Shown here in pieces: positions 48,180 to 59,300 of a stretch of 64,000 bases of DNA; position 1 is the first letter of the stretch, and each line of letters opens with the position of its first letter. The notes beneath the pieces were generated by a model that saw only the letters and a program-made list of their open reading frames with translations, was not told the origin of the DNA and searched no databases. Origin of the DNA: Synchiropus splendidus (Eukaryota > Chordata > Actinopteri > Syngnathiformes > Callionymidae); NCBI RefSeq assembly GCF_027744825.2, contig NC_071347.1, forward strand, positions 20,904,001 through 20,968,000, written 5' to 3'. The position numbers and the translations under genes were made by a program.

Positions 48180-50454
48180 TCCGTCTTCCTCCTCTTACCC
48201 CAGTGAACCGTGATCGCGCCGAGCCGGAACACAGCACACACTCATCACACATCCTTCTATCAGCTTCAGAATTTACAGCTCAGGTCGATTCTCATGAAAC
48301 TGAGGAGGTGAAGACCACATGATACTCCTCTGGTAAGAGGCTTGTGTTCAGAGAGAAGTTTGCTGAATCTGCGGGTTAAGTAGGCCAGAGCTGTTTAAAG
48401 TTGGGCTTTAGGAAACGTTGGCACCGACCCCTGGATAGTGAAGCCAGGAGGGTAATTGGGAGCAGACCGGGGATGAGATTCGACAGTAAGAAGGCGGCGT
48501 TTTGGGGGGGGGGAAGATGGGAAGGACTGATGCTCCACTTCCCGGCAAGAATAGGAGTCAGTCCGCAGGTGGCTGTGGCAGGAAGGTCAGTCATCAGTGT
48601 GAGACCCTGAATAGAGCAGGTGCTGAGGAGGTTGACCATCTGCTTTTGAGCAGCCGGATGAAGGGGTCCTTCAGGCTGAGGAATGCCGAGGAGTGTGGCT
48701 TCTACAACCGCACGAGTGTTGATCAGGCTGAAAAGACGTGGCTTCTCGACACGTCTCTGTCAAGTTTTCACCAAGCTGGGTTCCAGCAGAGTTGAGCGGG
48801 TTCTCCTCGCAGCCTTTCATGCTTCATTACAACCCAATCCGTGCCATTTGGAATGTGGAACAAACTCCGGAGCGAAGAGACCCATCTATTAAAGTACCGT
48901 GTTACACGGCGAAGAGGTGGTCATTTGTTAACTTGAGAAGAAGACGGCTTTTCTCAGCTCGCCCGCAGTTTCCTTCCATTTGGTGCCCTTGAACCTTGAG
49001 GCAGTTAGCAGTCGAGGCCGCACAAGCTGCAGGACTGGACAGTGATGAATGATGCTTTTCCCCGCAGCTTCGTTTTAACCATCCTTTATCTTGGCTCTCT
49101 CCGCGACCACTGTCTCTCTGCTTGATCTCAAATATTACTGGCAGCTTCTAATGGGCCGCTGGCTTCCTGACTCTTTATCTTTCACTCCAGTTACAGTGTT
49201 TTTTTCTGGCCATTGGTCGTCCACCTAGCTGATCATCTTCTCTCATTGCCTTCCTCTTCTTCATCTCCAACTTTCTTGTTCCATTGCTCTCTCTCCTCTC
49301 CATTTGTCCAAACCATCTGGCCTCCCCAAAACATCTTTCTGGTCTTCTCCTTTCCAGTCACAGCCAATGACGACCTCAGTATCTTCACCTCTGGCACGTC
49401 GAGCTTTATGTTATGATGGAGCTCTCTAATAAACATGGCTCCATAGTTGGTCCCATTACTAATATAGCCAATGAACTTTTGTCTGTGTTCACACCGCAAT
49501 GACGCCAACTAGTTCCGTTTTAGACCTTTTTTCTTCTTTGCTTAAAATTCCTTTGAAAGAATGAGTCAGTGTTCTGGAGGACTCTCATGAGTTGCACCCA
49601 TTCTCAGTGATGACATCATTCTCCACGGCACTATTAATATGGTTTGTCTTCATATTTTCCTGACATCACATTCCGGCTGTTTTTAGGGCTCCCCACTGGG
49701 ATAAACCGCGGCGTCTCCACTGCAAGACCAAAACACAATCACAAGAAACGCGATATGTTTGGCCTAAAATGACAACAATGGATGCTTGTGTTGGAATCAG
49801 TGGGGATTGATAAACAGAAGAAAACACAGTTGAATTGACTGTTGTGGGTTTTACAGTTGTAAGTTCCTGTCTGCTTCAGTGTCCAGCCAAGTTTAGCACC
49901 GTCTCAGTTCCATCCTCTGCCAACAATGGGAGGGACGGTGGAAAGGAAGCGGGACACCAGGTGGCAATGAGTGCTCTGGTTTCCTCCCACCGCTGGCTCT
50001 AAATTGTCTGCCTGTATCTGGGACTGTTCAGAGTGTCCCCTGCCTCTAACCCAGAGTGGCCCTTCACAACCCCTGTCAGGAATGAGCGGCACTCCACAGT
50101 CTGTGACCATAAATGGACGAATGATGAATTGCATTTTTGGCTCGGCAGCCTCTTCAAGACAGACTGATGTGGGGCCCCTTAATACCGCACTCACAAACTC
50201 GCAACCTTTAATTCCTCCTGACGCCGAATGTGATCCACTGCCTTGCAACTCACCATCGCGGTCTTCAACCTGGAGGTGCCAGTTCATGTGAAGAGCTGAA
50301 AGCTGGAGGTTGCAAATGCATAGAAGGGAGGAAAGCTGCGGCTACCATGCGAGTGTCATCCACACCTTCACTTTTCCATCATCATCATGTCAACATCAGC
50401 ACTGGTAGCCAAGTACAAAGACCAATGCCAAAGTCGAAATGTTAAAGCTCAGAA
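48180..50454. other. non-coding, nothing clear
   Basis: Frames up to 127 codons without recognised motifs. A pyrimidine-rich patch lies at 49.2-49.35 kb. The region immediately left of 50455 may hold more LINE-derived sequence. Confidence 0.55.
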
Positions 50455-51150
50455 TCTCATCTCTGCTGTTTGCAGATGATGTGGTTCTGTTGGCTTCATC
50501 AAATCTGGACTTCTAGCGTGCACTTGGGCAGTTTGCAGCTGAGTATGAAGCCAGCGGGATGAGGATCTGCACCTCCAAATCTGAGGCCGTGGTTCTTCAC
50601 CAGAAAAAGGCTTGCTCCCTTCAGGAGAGCAAGTAGAGGAGCTCAAGTATCTTGGGGTCCAGTTCACGAGTGAGGGAAGGATGGAGCGTGAACTTGACAG
50701 GCAGGTCGGTGCAGCGTTTGCAGTGATACAGACGTTGTATCCGACCGTTGTGGTGAAGAAGGAGCTTAGTTGAAAGGCAAAGCTCTCGATTTACCGCTGA
50801 ATCCATGTTCCGACAACAGCGATGAGTGCTGGGTAATGACCGAAAGGACAGGATTGCATATACAAGCAGTTGAAATGAGTTTCCTCAGCAAGGTGGCTGG
50901 CCGAGTTCCTTAGGGAATCACGCTGAAAGGAGCCAGCTGAAGTGGCTCTGGCATCTGTTTCAGATGCCTCCTGGACGCCTCCCTGGACCAGTGTTCCGGG
51001 CATGTCCCACTGGGAGGAGACCCCGGGAAAACCTAGGACATAATGGAGGGACTACATCTCTGGGCTTGAATGAGAACACCTCGGGGAGGAAGTGTGCATT
51101 TGGACATCTCTGCTCCGAATGCTGCCCCCACGACCTGACCATAGAGGAAG
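50455..51150 (+). mobile_element. degenerate LINE with FADD reverse-transcriptase box
   Basis: Plus-strand translation in shifting frames shows LLFADDVVLLAS (the catalytic FADD box) at about 50460-50500, then GMRICTSKSEAVVLH-like, LKYLGVQFTSEGRMEREL, AVEMSFLSKVAG, SQLKWLWHL, MPPGRLPGPVFRACPTGRR and a CCCCCACGACCTGACC end. Stops and frameshifts interrupt it. It is the same family as the LINE at 8479-8886, but older and longer. The 5' limit is unclear. Confidence 0.88.
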
Positions 51151-54100
51151 TGGTAGATTTAATAAACTCACATGAGCTGTCCTGACCGGTGGAGGCGTGC
51201 GCTCTCTGAGTGCCTTAGTTCCAGCATTGGCCGGTGCTCATGATCACATGTTTGCTTCCATGCAGCAAATATTTTCTGGCTGCCAATTGAATCCATGTGC
51301 ACACAGTCACGGCTGCAGACTCGGCCTGTTTGGCTCGCGTCCCAGGGTTTCTGCTGCGGAATCAGCTTGGGAAAGCAGCAGGGGCCCTGAACAGGACAGA
51401 AACAGAGAGGGGAGAGAAGCCAGGGGCTGCTGAGCCAAGATAAAATTCCATTGTTTATTTGCCTGATCACCTCCGTCCCTGCCCCCCTTTCCGCACATCC
51501 CTTCCTCCCCGTCTTTAAGACTCAGGGTGAAATCCAGCAGGTCAAGGTAGGAGTCATTGCGAAATCCCCGTATCGCTTCATCCAAATGCAGCGTGACAGA
51601 TCTGGCAGCTCCGGAGTACAGGAAACAAATTGGCCGTGCATGAATAGTCATTTGAATACAAATGAAACAAAGAGAAAGCTCTTCCATCCCTCAGAGACTT
51701 CAATAGTGCCCTAAATTGATTCCAGACACATGTAGTGAGGCAGATCTTGAAATTCCTGGGATGGTTTCCCTGTTGGTGCGCGGAGAAATGCGCTTCATTT
51801 ACATTTTCGATTTGTGTGGAAGCCCACAGACGTTTGTTCCGGCGTGTTTTCTCCGTTCCCTTTTTAGGTGTTTTGATATGACAAAATGAAAAAAAAAACA
51901 GTTTGGGGAAGGAGAAGGAATTGAGGTGATGATGTCATAGCTGTTTTTTGAAGCGGCAGTGAGGTTAAAGTCTTTATGAGAAACAGCTGTTTTAAACAGG
52001 GAAAAGAGAAGAGCACATCTCTCCGTGTCAGCTGACAACAGAAGCCTCCAGAAACTTTTGAAGTCATCGCCCAGAGAAGATAAAACTATTCAGTGTGAAC
52101 CAGTTATTGCTGAAGCGTAAAGCACAATGTCTTTTTTTTCATGTTCAGACTGGCTGCGTTTTGCCGAGAGTTTTGGTTCGGATTGGTACGGATGGATGGG
52201 TGGTACGAGGAAATGCTCTTATAAATCCAACAGTGTGGGGTTTTGTTCACAGGTGAGGGGAAGTTTGGGTCGAGGCAAAGGCACTTGTGACTCTTCTCAG
52301 CCTGGACTAAGAGAAGCTCATCCATCCGGGAGAGACTCTAAGTAGAATCCAAATCGAAAGAAGGCACGTGACGTTGCATGGGCTTCCTGTTTGGATTCTC
52401 ATGGGCTTGTTGTGCTCCTACACCAAACAAGCAATGACAAGTCTTTCATCTGAACTTGATCTGAAGGATCGAACAGGAGCATAGAGAACACTGAATATTT
52501 GGAGGATTTTACATGACAAAAAGAAGCTGCATGTTAGAGCAGAGCCAACTGTCGGTGAACCACAATGAGCTCCTGGAGGAGCCGTGGCCAACTGCCTGCC
52601 GCGGTTGTTTGAAACTGATGATTGGAATCTAAACTAAATTTCCCAAAAGATTCCATTAAATTTGTTATTTCTCAAACAACTCAAAGTTGGAAGAGGTTTT
52701 CCATCGCTAATGCACTCCAGCGCTGGAGTGGCGTCACTGACGGTGTAACTTCTGCTCTCATATGTCTCTGGTGAGAGACCATCTGTGGCTGCCTAAACTT
52801 GTACTTAACTTCACGCTGCATGGTTCTTAATAGCACTGCATATGTGTTGGGTATTTGTTTCTGTCGTCCTGTTGACTCCAAACTTCACGCTGGAGCTGAT
52901 CTGGAGGGGGACGTTTCCACACAGAGGTCTTCAGGGTCGCTGCTCCCCGTGATGTTTTATAGGCTCCAGCAGATGGCTTCCCTCAGCCTCATGCTTTGTT
53001 ATGGTGGCCATCTTTCTCGTCGGGTCAGGGCCAACAATGGCGGCTGCTCGCTGTAGGACACAAAGACTTGGTGTTTCCTCAGTGACTGACTTTTGTAAAA
53101 CTGGCAATGCTGTCACTGTTACTGCCTTTTTTTGAGATGTGGAGACACAAGTTGGACTTGGAAGCCCAGGTCAAGTTTGACACGCTTTAGGTCAGGTCTG
53201 CACAAAGCAACAACTGAAATGTATGTCTATTCATGCTAACACTCCTAGCCACTTAGCATCAGTCCCATTTGAATAGAGGCTGCTTTAGTGTACTGAATCA
53301 GTCCAGAGGCTCTGAGCCAAACCCATCTCTGATCCAAATCCAAGTCTCACAGGACCACAGCCTGTTGCATTGTAACTTAACTGCTATCTTCCTGAAGCTT
53401 CTTTGATTCCTGCGAGTCAAGGGCATCAGTTTGTTTCGAGAAGTGGGTGAGACGGTGATAGTGGGTTTTACTTTAGAAGAGGCCACTATAAAAGCATCCG
53501 TGACACAGGCTTATTACATGTTTAAAGTGAAATATTGCTGTTTTTACTCCTGTAAATATTTATCCTCTCTCAGCAATCTCTCTTACGTGAGACTTGTCTA
53601 CTTCAGGCCACCGTAGATCAAGCTACTTGGGCTACATGCCCGAGCCCATCAGTGCGTTACAGTTTTCGATGACGTCCGGGAGGCTGTTTTCAAGTCTTGG
53701 TGAATATGAGTTCCGTTTCCAATAAGAAAACCTGCGGGATACTTTGCGGTGTTTCATTTATTCTAAACTTCTCCATCCCGTCTATGTTCGGGGAAGCCAT
53801 CTTGGATTGACAACTCGGGGTGGTGAGAAAATTTCCACCTTTCGACTGGGAAATCCAACGTTGGATGCTGTCTTGGGGCGGCCGGAGCTGGGAATATCCC
53901 AGTTCTGAAACGCATCACAGGTGTTTCTTTTACACCTGACGCTCCGCTCATTTGCTTTCGCTGCTCTTCTTTATTTATTTCGCTTATTCCTGGGGTGAAG
54001 CGTTGATCTACGTATCTCAGTCGCGTGCGGATGATGTGTTCAGTGAGTCAGAATGTTCTATACTACTGAAAATAACTGGGGTTACGATGGCTTACAGGAT

Positions 54101-54239
54101 TTCTGCGAGGTGGGGATGTAACAACCCAGAAACTGACGTCTGTGCTGCGGGGGAATAAAGAGATACAGACTCGGCCCTGGACGTCGTAAATCTCAGATCT
54201 CAGCGCTGACAAACAACTCTGTCATGAAGTCACTTTCAT
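51151..54239. other. non-coding, one possible constrained patch
   Basis: The part at 51.48-51.70 kb is complex and reads on the minus strand as GAARSVTLHLDEAIRGFRND, which looks protein-like, but there are no fitting splice sites or family. Elsewhere nothing recognised. Confidence 0.5.
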
Positions 54240-54600
54240 TTCATTACTTGTTCCAGCACACAAAATCAGCACACACTCTTGCAAGGAGAGCGCACACCCA
54301 GAGAGCACATGCAGAGAAGGGGATACAAATAAGCACTGGCACATCGATACATGTACGTTAAACACATGTTCACACAAACTCCCACGTGTAAACACATGCT
54401 GTAGCGCAACATACACATGTTGTGGATGAATCCATGTTGCACAATAACACAGTAAGTAATATTCAAAACAAACACACAAGGTTTGACAGGAACATACACG
54501 ATCGCACATGTGGGTGGACGCACCGAAGCGGGACACACAGAGGCAGAGACGCACTTACTAATGCACGACAAAAACCCACACCTTGTTACAATACAACACT
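54240..54600. repeat. degenerate CA-rich low-complexity tract
   Basis: Scattered acaca, cacatg and aacacatg words over about 360 bp suggest a decayed (CA)n array. The cysteine-rich minus-strand frames here (up to 124 codons) are by-products of the GT-rich complement. Confidence 0.75.
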
Positions 54601-56312
54601 GGGGCAGAAATAAAACCTTGCGTGACACGAACACCAGCATTTCTGCTCCAGATTAGCGCTCCGACTAACACAGTCACAGTCTGATGTGGACTGAAGAAGT
54701 GCAGCAGACGGGAACAAACACTTGATGCTTCCCTTCAAACATGTGACCTCTCCTGGCTCACAGCTGAAAAGCATTTGGAGGACGGCTGACGCGGACCCTC
54801 CTCCATCCCTGGCTCTCCGGGGCCCGGCCGTGGACCGAGGGGGATGAAACAAAAGCCGTAATAAAGAAAAATGGCCCCGCTCTTCTAATGTGACCACAAG
54901 TTCCCCCAGAGGAGACCCACGTGCTCTGAAATGACCAGACTCTGAGGCATGCGGATGAGCTCATTTGGACGTTTCTTCTGGTCATCTCCTTGAGGTTTGG
55001 TGTGATGGTCTCAGTCTGGTGAACATTTGAAGTGTGTCGCCCCAGGAAAGGTGGAAATGTGGCTGAAACCTAAACATCTGGGTGCAGTTTCGGACATAGC
55101 TTCACGAGTAGGTGGGTTTTGATTCAAGGTCTTTGACGCCTCAGACAGTTAGAGGAACCGACAGAGGAGCGAAGCTTCACCTGAACTGGTGTGGTGGCCA
55201 CAACCACCAAACCAGCTTCCTCTTGTCAAGGGTTCTGGGACACGCACTAGACTGGACCGCATTTGTCGGAGAAACCGTGTCCTTGAGTTGAAAGCGCTCC
55301 AGCGATGTGTTCCAGCAGAGGCAGAAACCTCAAGAGGTCAACAAAGCGCTGCTTTCTGGCTTGGAGCTGCCGCAGATGGTTTCCTTTACAACACAATTAC
55401 CTCCGACTGTTTACTGTTTAGCATTCCCTGCTGGTGTTTCCAAGCCTGAATCAGCCCTGGAATCTGCTGCGTCCTAACCAAGGGGAAGTTATCGGCGGAT
55501 TCAAATTCAGGGTTTTGACTGGCTGCGGAACAGGGAAGCTTGGTTCGAGTCGACACACTGGAGTGGCCCAGTGGGAATCCTGGGGCAGCCGACTCCAATC
55601 CATCACTCTGAACATCCGCCTTCTGGATTCTAGCGTGTTTAATCTATATTTGTCTACTGCTCCAGACAAACTAACCACAAACATCAGTTGCCTCTGAGGT
55701 TCAGGACGAGACTGTTACAAGCCAGGTCATCTGGGAGAGCAAGCCTGCCTCGGCCCATGCAGGGCCACACAAAATCAAATTATGCACCCAAGTCATCATT
55801 GTGAGGACTTTGAGAAGATACTCACCACCCTTTCCCCAGCCTCTCACCCTGAACCTAACCATCCAAAACACATGGCTGACCACTCTTAACCAAACTGAAA
55901 CCCCAATCATGATAACCTGAATATTATGAAGTCTTCGTACTGCGACTTGTGAGGACCGGGAAAGATGTCCCCACCCACAAAGCAAAATGTTCCCACAAGT
56001 GTAGCTAAACCAGGCCCACATGCCCACAAATGTACTGTACAATGACAGAAAAACAGGACCAGACATGAGAACCTGTTCCGGCATCTTGTCCAGACGTCAC
56101 CTCCTTAGTGAGATGGACTTGTGGTGGAGGCCTCGGGACACACGCGGGACACACTGAAGAGATGATGACCTGCGAATGCCGCGGTTTTCCCAGGATAACT
56201 GGAGGAAGTTAGGTCTTCAGCTGTTGCCCCTATGAAACATCATATGTACAAGTTGCAGTTGTTCCTTTCTATTTGGGTTAGTTTTTTTAAGCGGTCACCT
56301 CTGCTTGTGCAG
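54601..56312. other. non-coding upstream of the first putative dennd2a exon
   Basis: Mixed sequence, no exon or named repeat seen. The acceptor for the exon at 56313 is preceded by a T run near 56282-56288. Confidence 0.55.
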
Positions 56313-56399
56313 GATGCCGGCTGCTAGCACCATGACTGGAGGGAGAGCCCTGCTGCTCTGTACTGACACCAACAACTGCATCTACCAATCAGTCAACGG
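56313..56399 (+). CDS. dennd2a: dennd2a putative first coding exon
   Basis: The acceptor cttgtgcag precedes 56313, with an ATG one base later (56314), 28 codons and two bases, then a strong donor CGG|GTGAGT. The frame joins exactly (GG|G, Gly29) to the open frame beginning at the acceptor at 59678. The short sequence (starts MPAASTMTGG) has no counterpart that I recognise in human DENND2A, whose N-terminus is poorly conserved. If this exon is not used, the first in-frame ATG is at 59832. Confidence 0.6.
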
Positions 56400-59300
56400 G
56401 TGAGTACCTTCTTCTGTATCTGCACTGAACTGTTCAACATAGAGCAGCGTCCATCTGCCTGTGTCCTACATGGAAGCAGAGGGACTCAGACAGGAAGAAG
56501 GTGTGGCTCATGGAATCGCTGAGTGAGTCAGTGGGAGCAGATGTGAGTCACTCAGTCGGTTGACCGGGTTTAAAAGTGCTTGTGACTTTCGGTTACGTGA
56601 AAGATCCCGAAACAGGAAGTGCTCTCTGTTGAATGACAGTTCTCACCTGGTCAAAGACTCGATCTGAGGATGTGGAGATCCTGGGCGTCTTTGGTTCCAA
56701 AAGCACGCCGCCGTCTGAACTCTCACCACCAAAACATGTCGATCAGGTCTGAGCCCAGTTTGGCCTCCAGCACTTCAAACTTCTGTTGTCTGACCCCCTC
56801 ATTCGGGTCAGCAGTGGGACAATAACACAGTGGAGCAGCAGAGCCATCTGGCATCTGTACACTGTTACCCCCCTGACCCCCCAATTCTGACACCCCGCCG
56901 CTGTTTACCAGCTCGCGCGCAACCTGCAGCACCTTCTGTTGTCCCTGCCGTATTCATTAGACCCGTTTAGATTATGACCAGACGCCATTGTCTGGAAGAT
57001 TTTGGGACCTGGGGTTTTGATCTGCTCCGCGCATCTAATCTCTGACTGGATCAGTTGACATCACTGGACTGATTCTCACATCCTGACTTCACTTGAATGT
57101 GGACTCACAAAGACACGACTTCAACGCTTCCTCTTGCTTCCTGCCTCTTTGTCTCTTCCCTTGTCTCCTTTCTCTTGTTCTGCACCTACTACTTCCTCTC
57201 ATATCTTCTTTTTTCATCTTGCCAATCTTCTTCCTCTCCCTCTTCTTCATCACTTCCTCCTCTTACCTTTCCTCTTCTTCCTCTCATTTACGTCTACTCC
57301 ACCTTTTCTTCCTCTTCTCCCTCACCTTCCTTTACTTCCTCCTCATCTCCTCCTCCTTGTTCTCTCATTTTGCTCTTCCGCTTCCCTTCCTCGTCTACTT
57401 CCTCTTCTTTTTAGTCTCTCCTTTTCTCTTCCTTCCACATGCTATTTGTCCCCTTGTTTTCTTCCCTCCATGTTTCACTTCTTCCCACCTCTCCATGCAA
57501 ACCAGTTAGACGTCCATCTTTAGGTTAATCATAAACAAGTTTCCTTTGTCCCGGGGCCAGGTCCATTTCCTCCTCCATCTGTTTGACTTTTTTGTCGCTA
57601 AACTTCACTCCCCCTCTTTTCCACCCCCCCTTTCCATTCCCTTAAATTTTCTGTCTGACCTAGTTTCCCCCTCCCTCAGTGGCTTCTTAAAAACTGTTCC
57701 AGCGACAGACATGAGACGTGCCTGCCTTACTACAAATGTCATTATATGAAGGAAACACACAATATCAAATAGCTTATGATGAAAAAAAAACTGTGAAAAT
57801 CGTGACTTGTATTATTAAAAAAATATTTAAAAAGTAGAAAGTCAAATTAGAAATCAATAGGTAAAGATTATTTTAATTTAATAATTAAAAAAAACATAAA
57901 AATAAGGCTATCAGATACACAAAAAACTAACATTTTAAATGTTTAGCGATGCAACATAAGAAATGGAAAAGACACAATCATTATGTTGTGAAAAAAGTCA
58001 CTGAGATTAACTCATACACAAAGCTCCAGATGTCAATGAAAGTAAAAGTACATTTAACTGAAACATCAGAATTATTTTGAAAATGTCAACTGAAATTCTG
58101 TTATCACACACAGACATTTGAATGTGTTGATAAGGGTTTAGATAGCGACAGGCGAATAATAAGCCTGCGCGCCGTGCACGGCCGCATTTCCTCCGTTTGT
58201 TGTGCGTTCGCTAGCGGCATGAATGGAGCCCTGAATGAAAGTTTTGTTGGCAGACCAGGCAAGGCTGGAAATGTAGCCGTGTAAACCAGTGTGTCTTGTT
58301 AAAGTCGACCTGCCTGCTCTGGGTTCAAACGGTCACGACCCAGTCACCTTCCTGCGCTAGCTCGCGGCCAGGCCTTGCTGCCGTAACGGCAAGCTCCCGC
58401 TCCAGAAAAACTCAAACAGCATCGAAGGATCGCACGGATGTTTTTGTTATGCTGGTCCTGGTCCCGTCCTCCTCCTGAGAGTCCACAACGTGAACGTAAA
58501 CAACGGGCCGAGTGTAAACCATGTTGCTTTGATAATCCAGCTAATTTGTTGTCGCACTTTGCTTATCATGATGTGCTGAAGTAAACAGATGAACCGCCTT
58601 TTCCTGTGATCATACACTTGTTTTTATTTATCCTTTCACTTGTTCCTCCCAGCAGTTTTTCTCTTTCTCTTTTTTCCCCCAACTTCAATACCATGTATTT
58701 TCAGATAACTTGCAGAATTAGTAGATTTGTACAACAATAATACTGCGTACATATAGTACAGCAAGTATTTGCAGCATAGTCAAAGTATTATCGCCTGACT
58801 ATTGTACTGTATTAGTGACAGTGTGAAGTACAACTGTAGGGGAGGAGATAATATTGTTCTAATGGTGATACTGCATGAAATGTTGTGTATATACTCAAAT
58901 TCCAGGCTTTTGTAAATACTGCTGGCTTCACAACAATTCAAGATGGCACCCTCAAGATCCAAGATGTCTACCCAAAAATGACTTTAACCGTGTTGCAAGG
59001 GCAGTAACAGTTGTACTATTGAATGGCGTCAATTGATTTTGTTGATACGAATACGCAGTTCTCAAGACCTCTGTAGTTCTATGATAGAAAACCTAGAGCT
59101 CATCCAAGTTGGCCCTTCCAACAAAAATGCCCATAATGCCATATTTGCATTAGGAAAACAATACAATATTTTAAGTTACTGTTTTAAGGTTTTGGCTCTT
59201 GTATCATTTTAAAAAGGGAATAAATGAAAAAAAAACATTCCGCTACAAGCAGTAATTGCTGAATAACACGGTAGCTGTGGTTGTATTACAGTAGCTCAGT

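Noticed and set aside
54222..54640. Cysteine/valine-rich minus-strand frames of 110-124 codons
   Set aside because: By-products of a degenerate CA/GT repeat.
57093..57523. Three overlapping 105-138-codon frames
   Set aside because: All come from the polypyrimidine tract; Leu/Ser/Phe-only composition.
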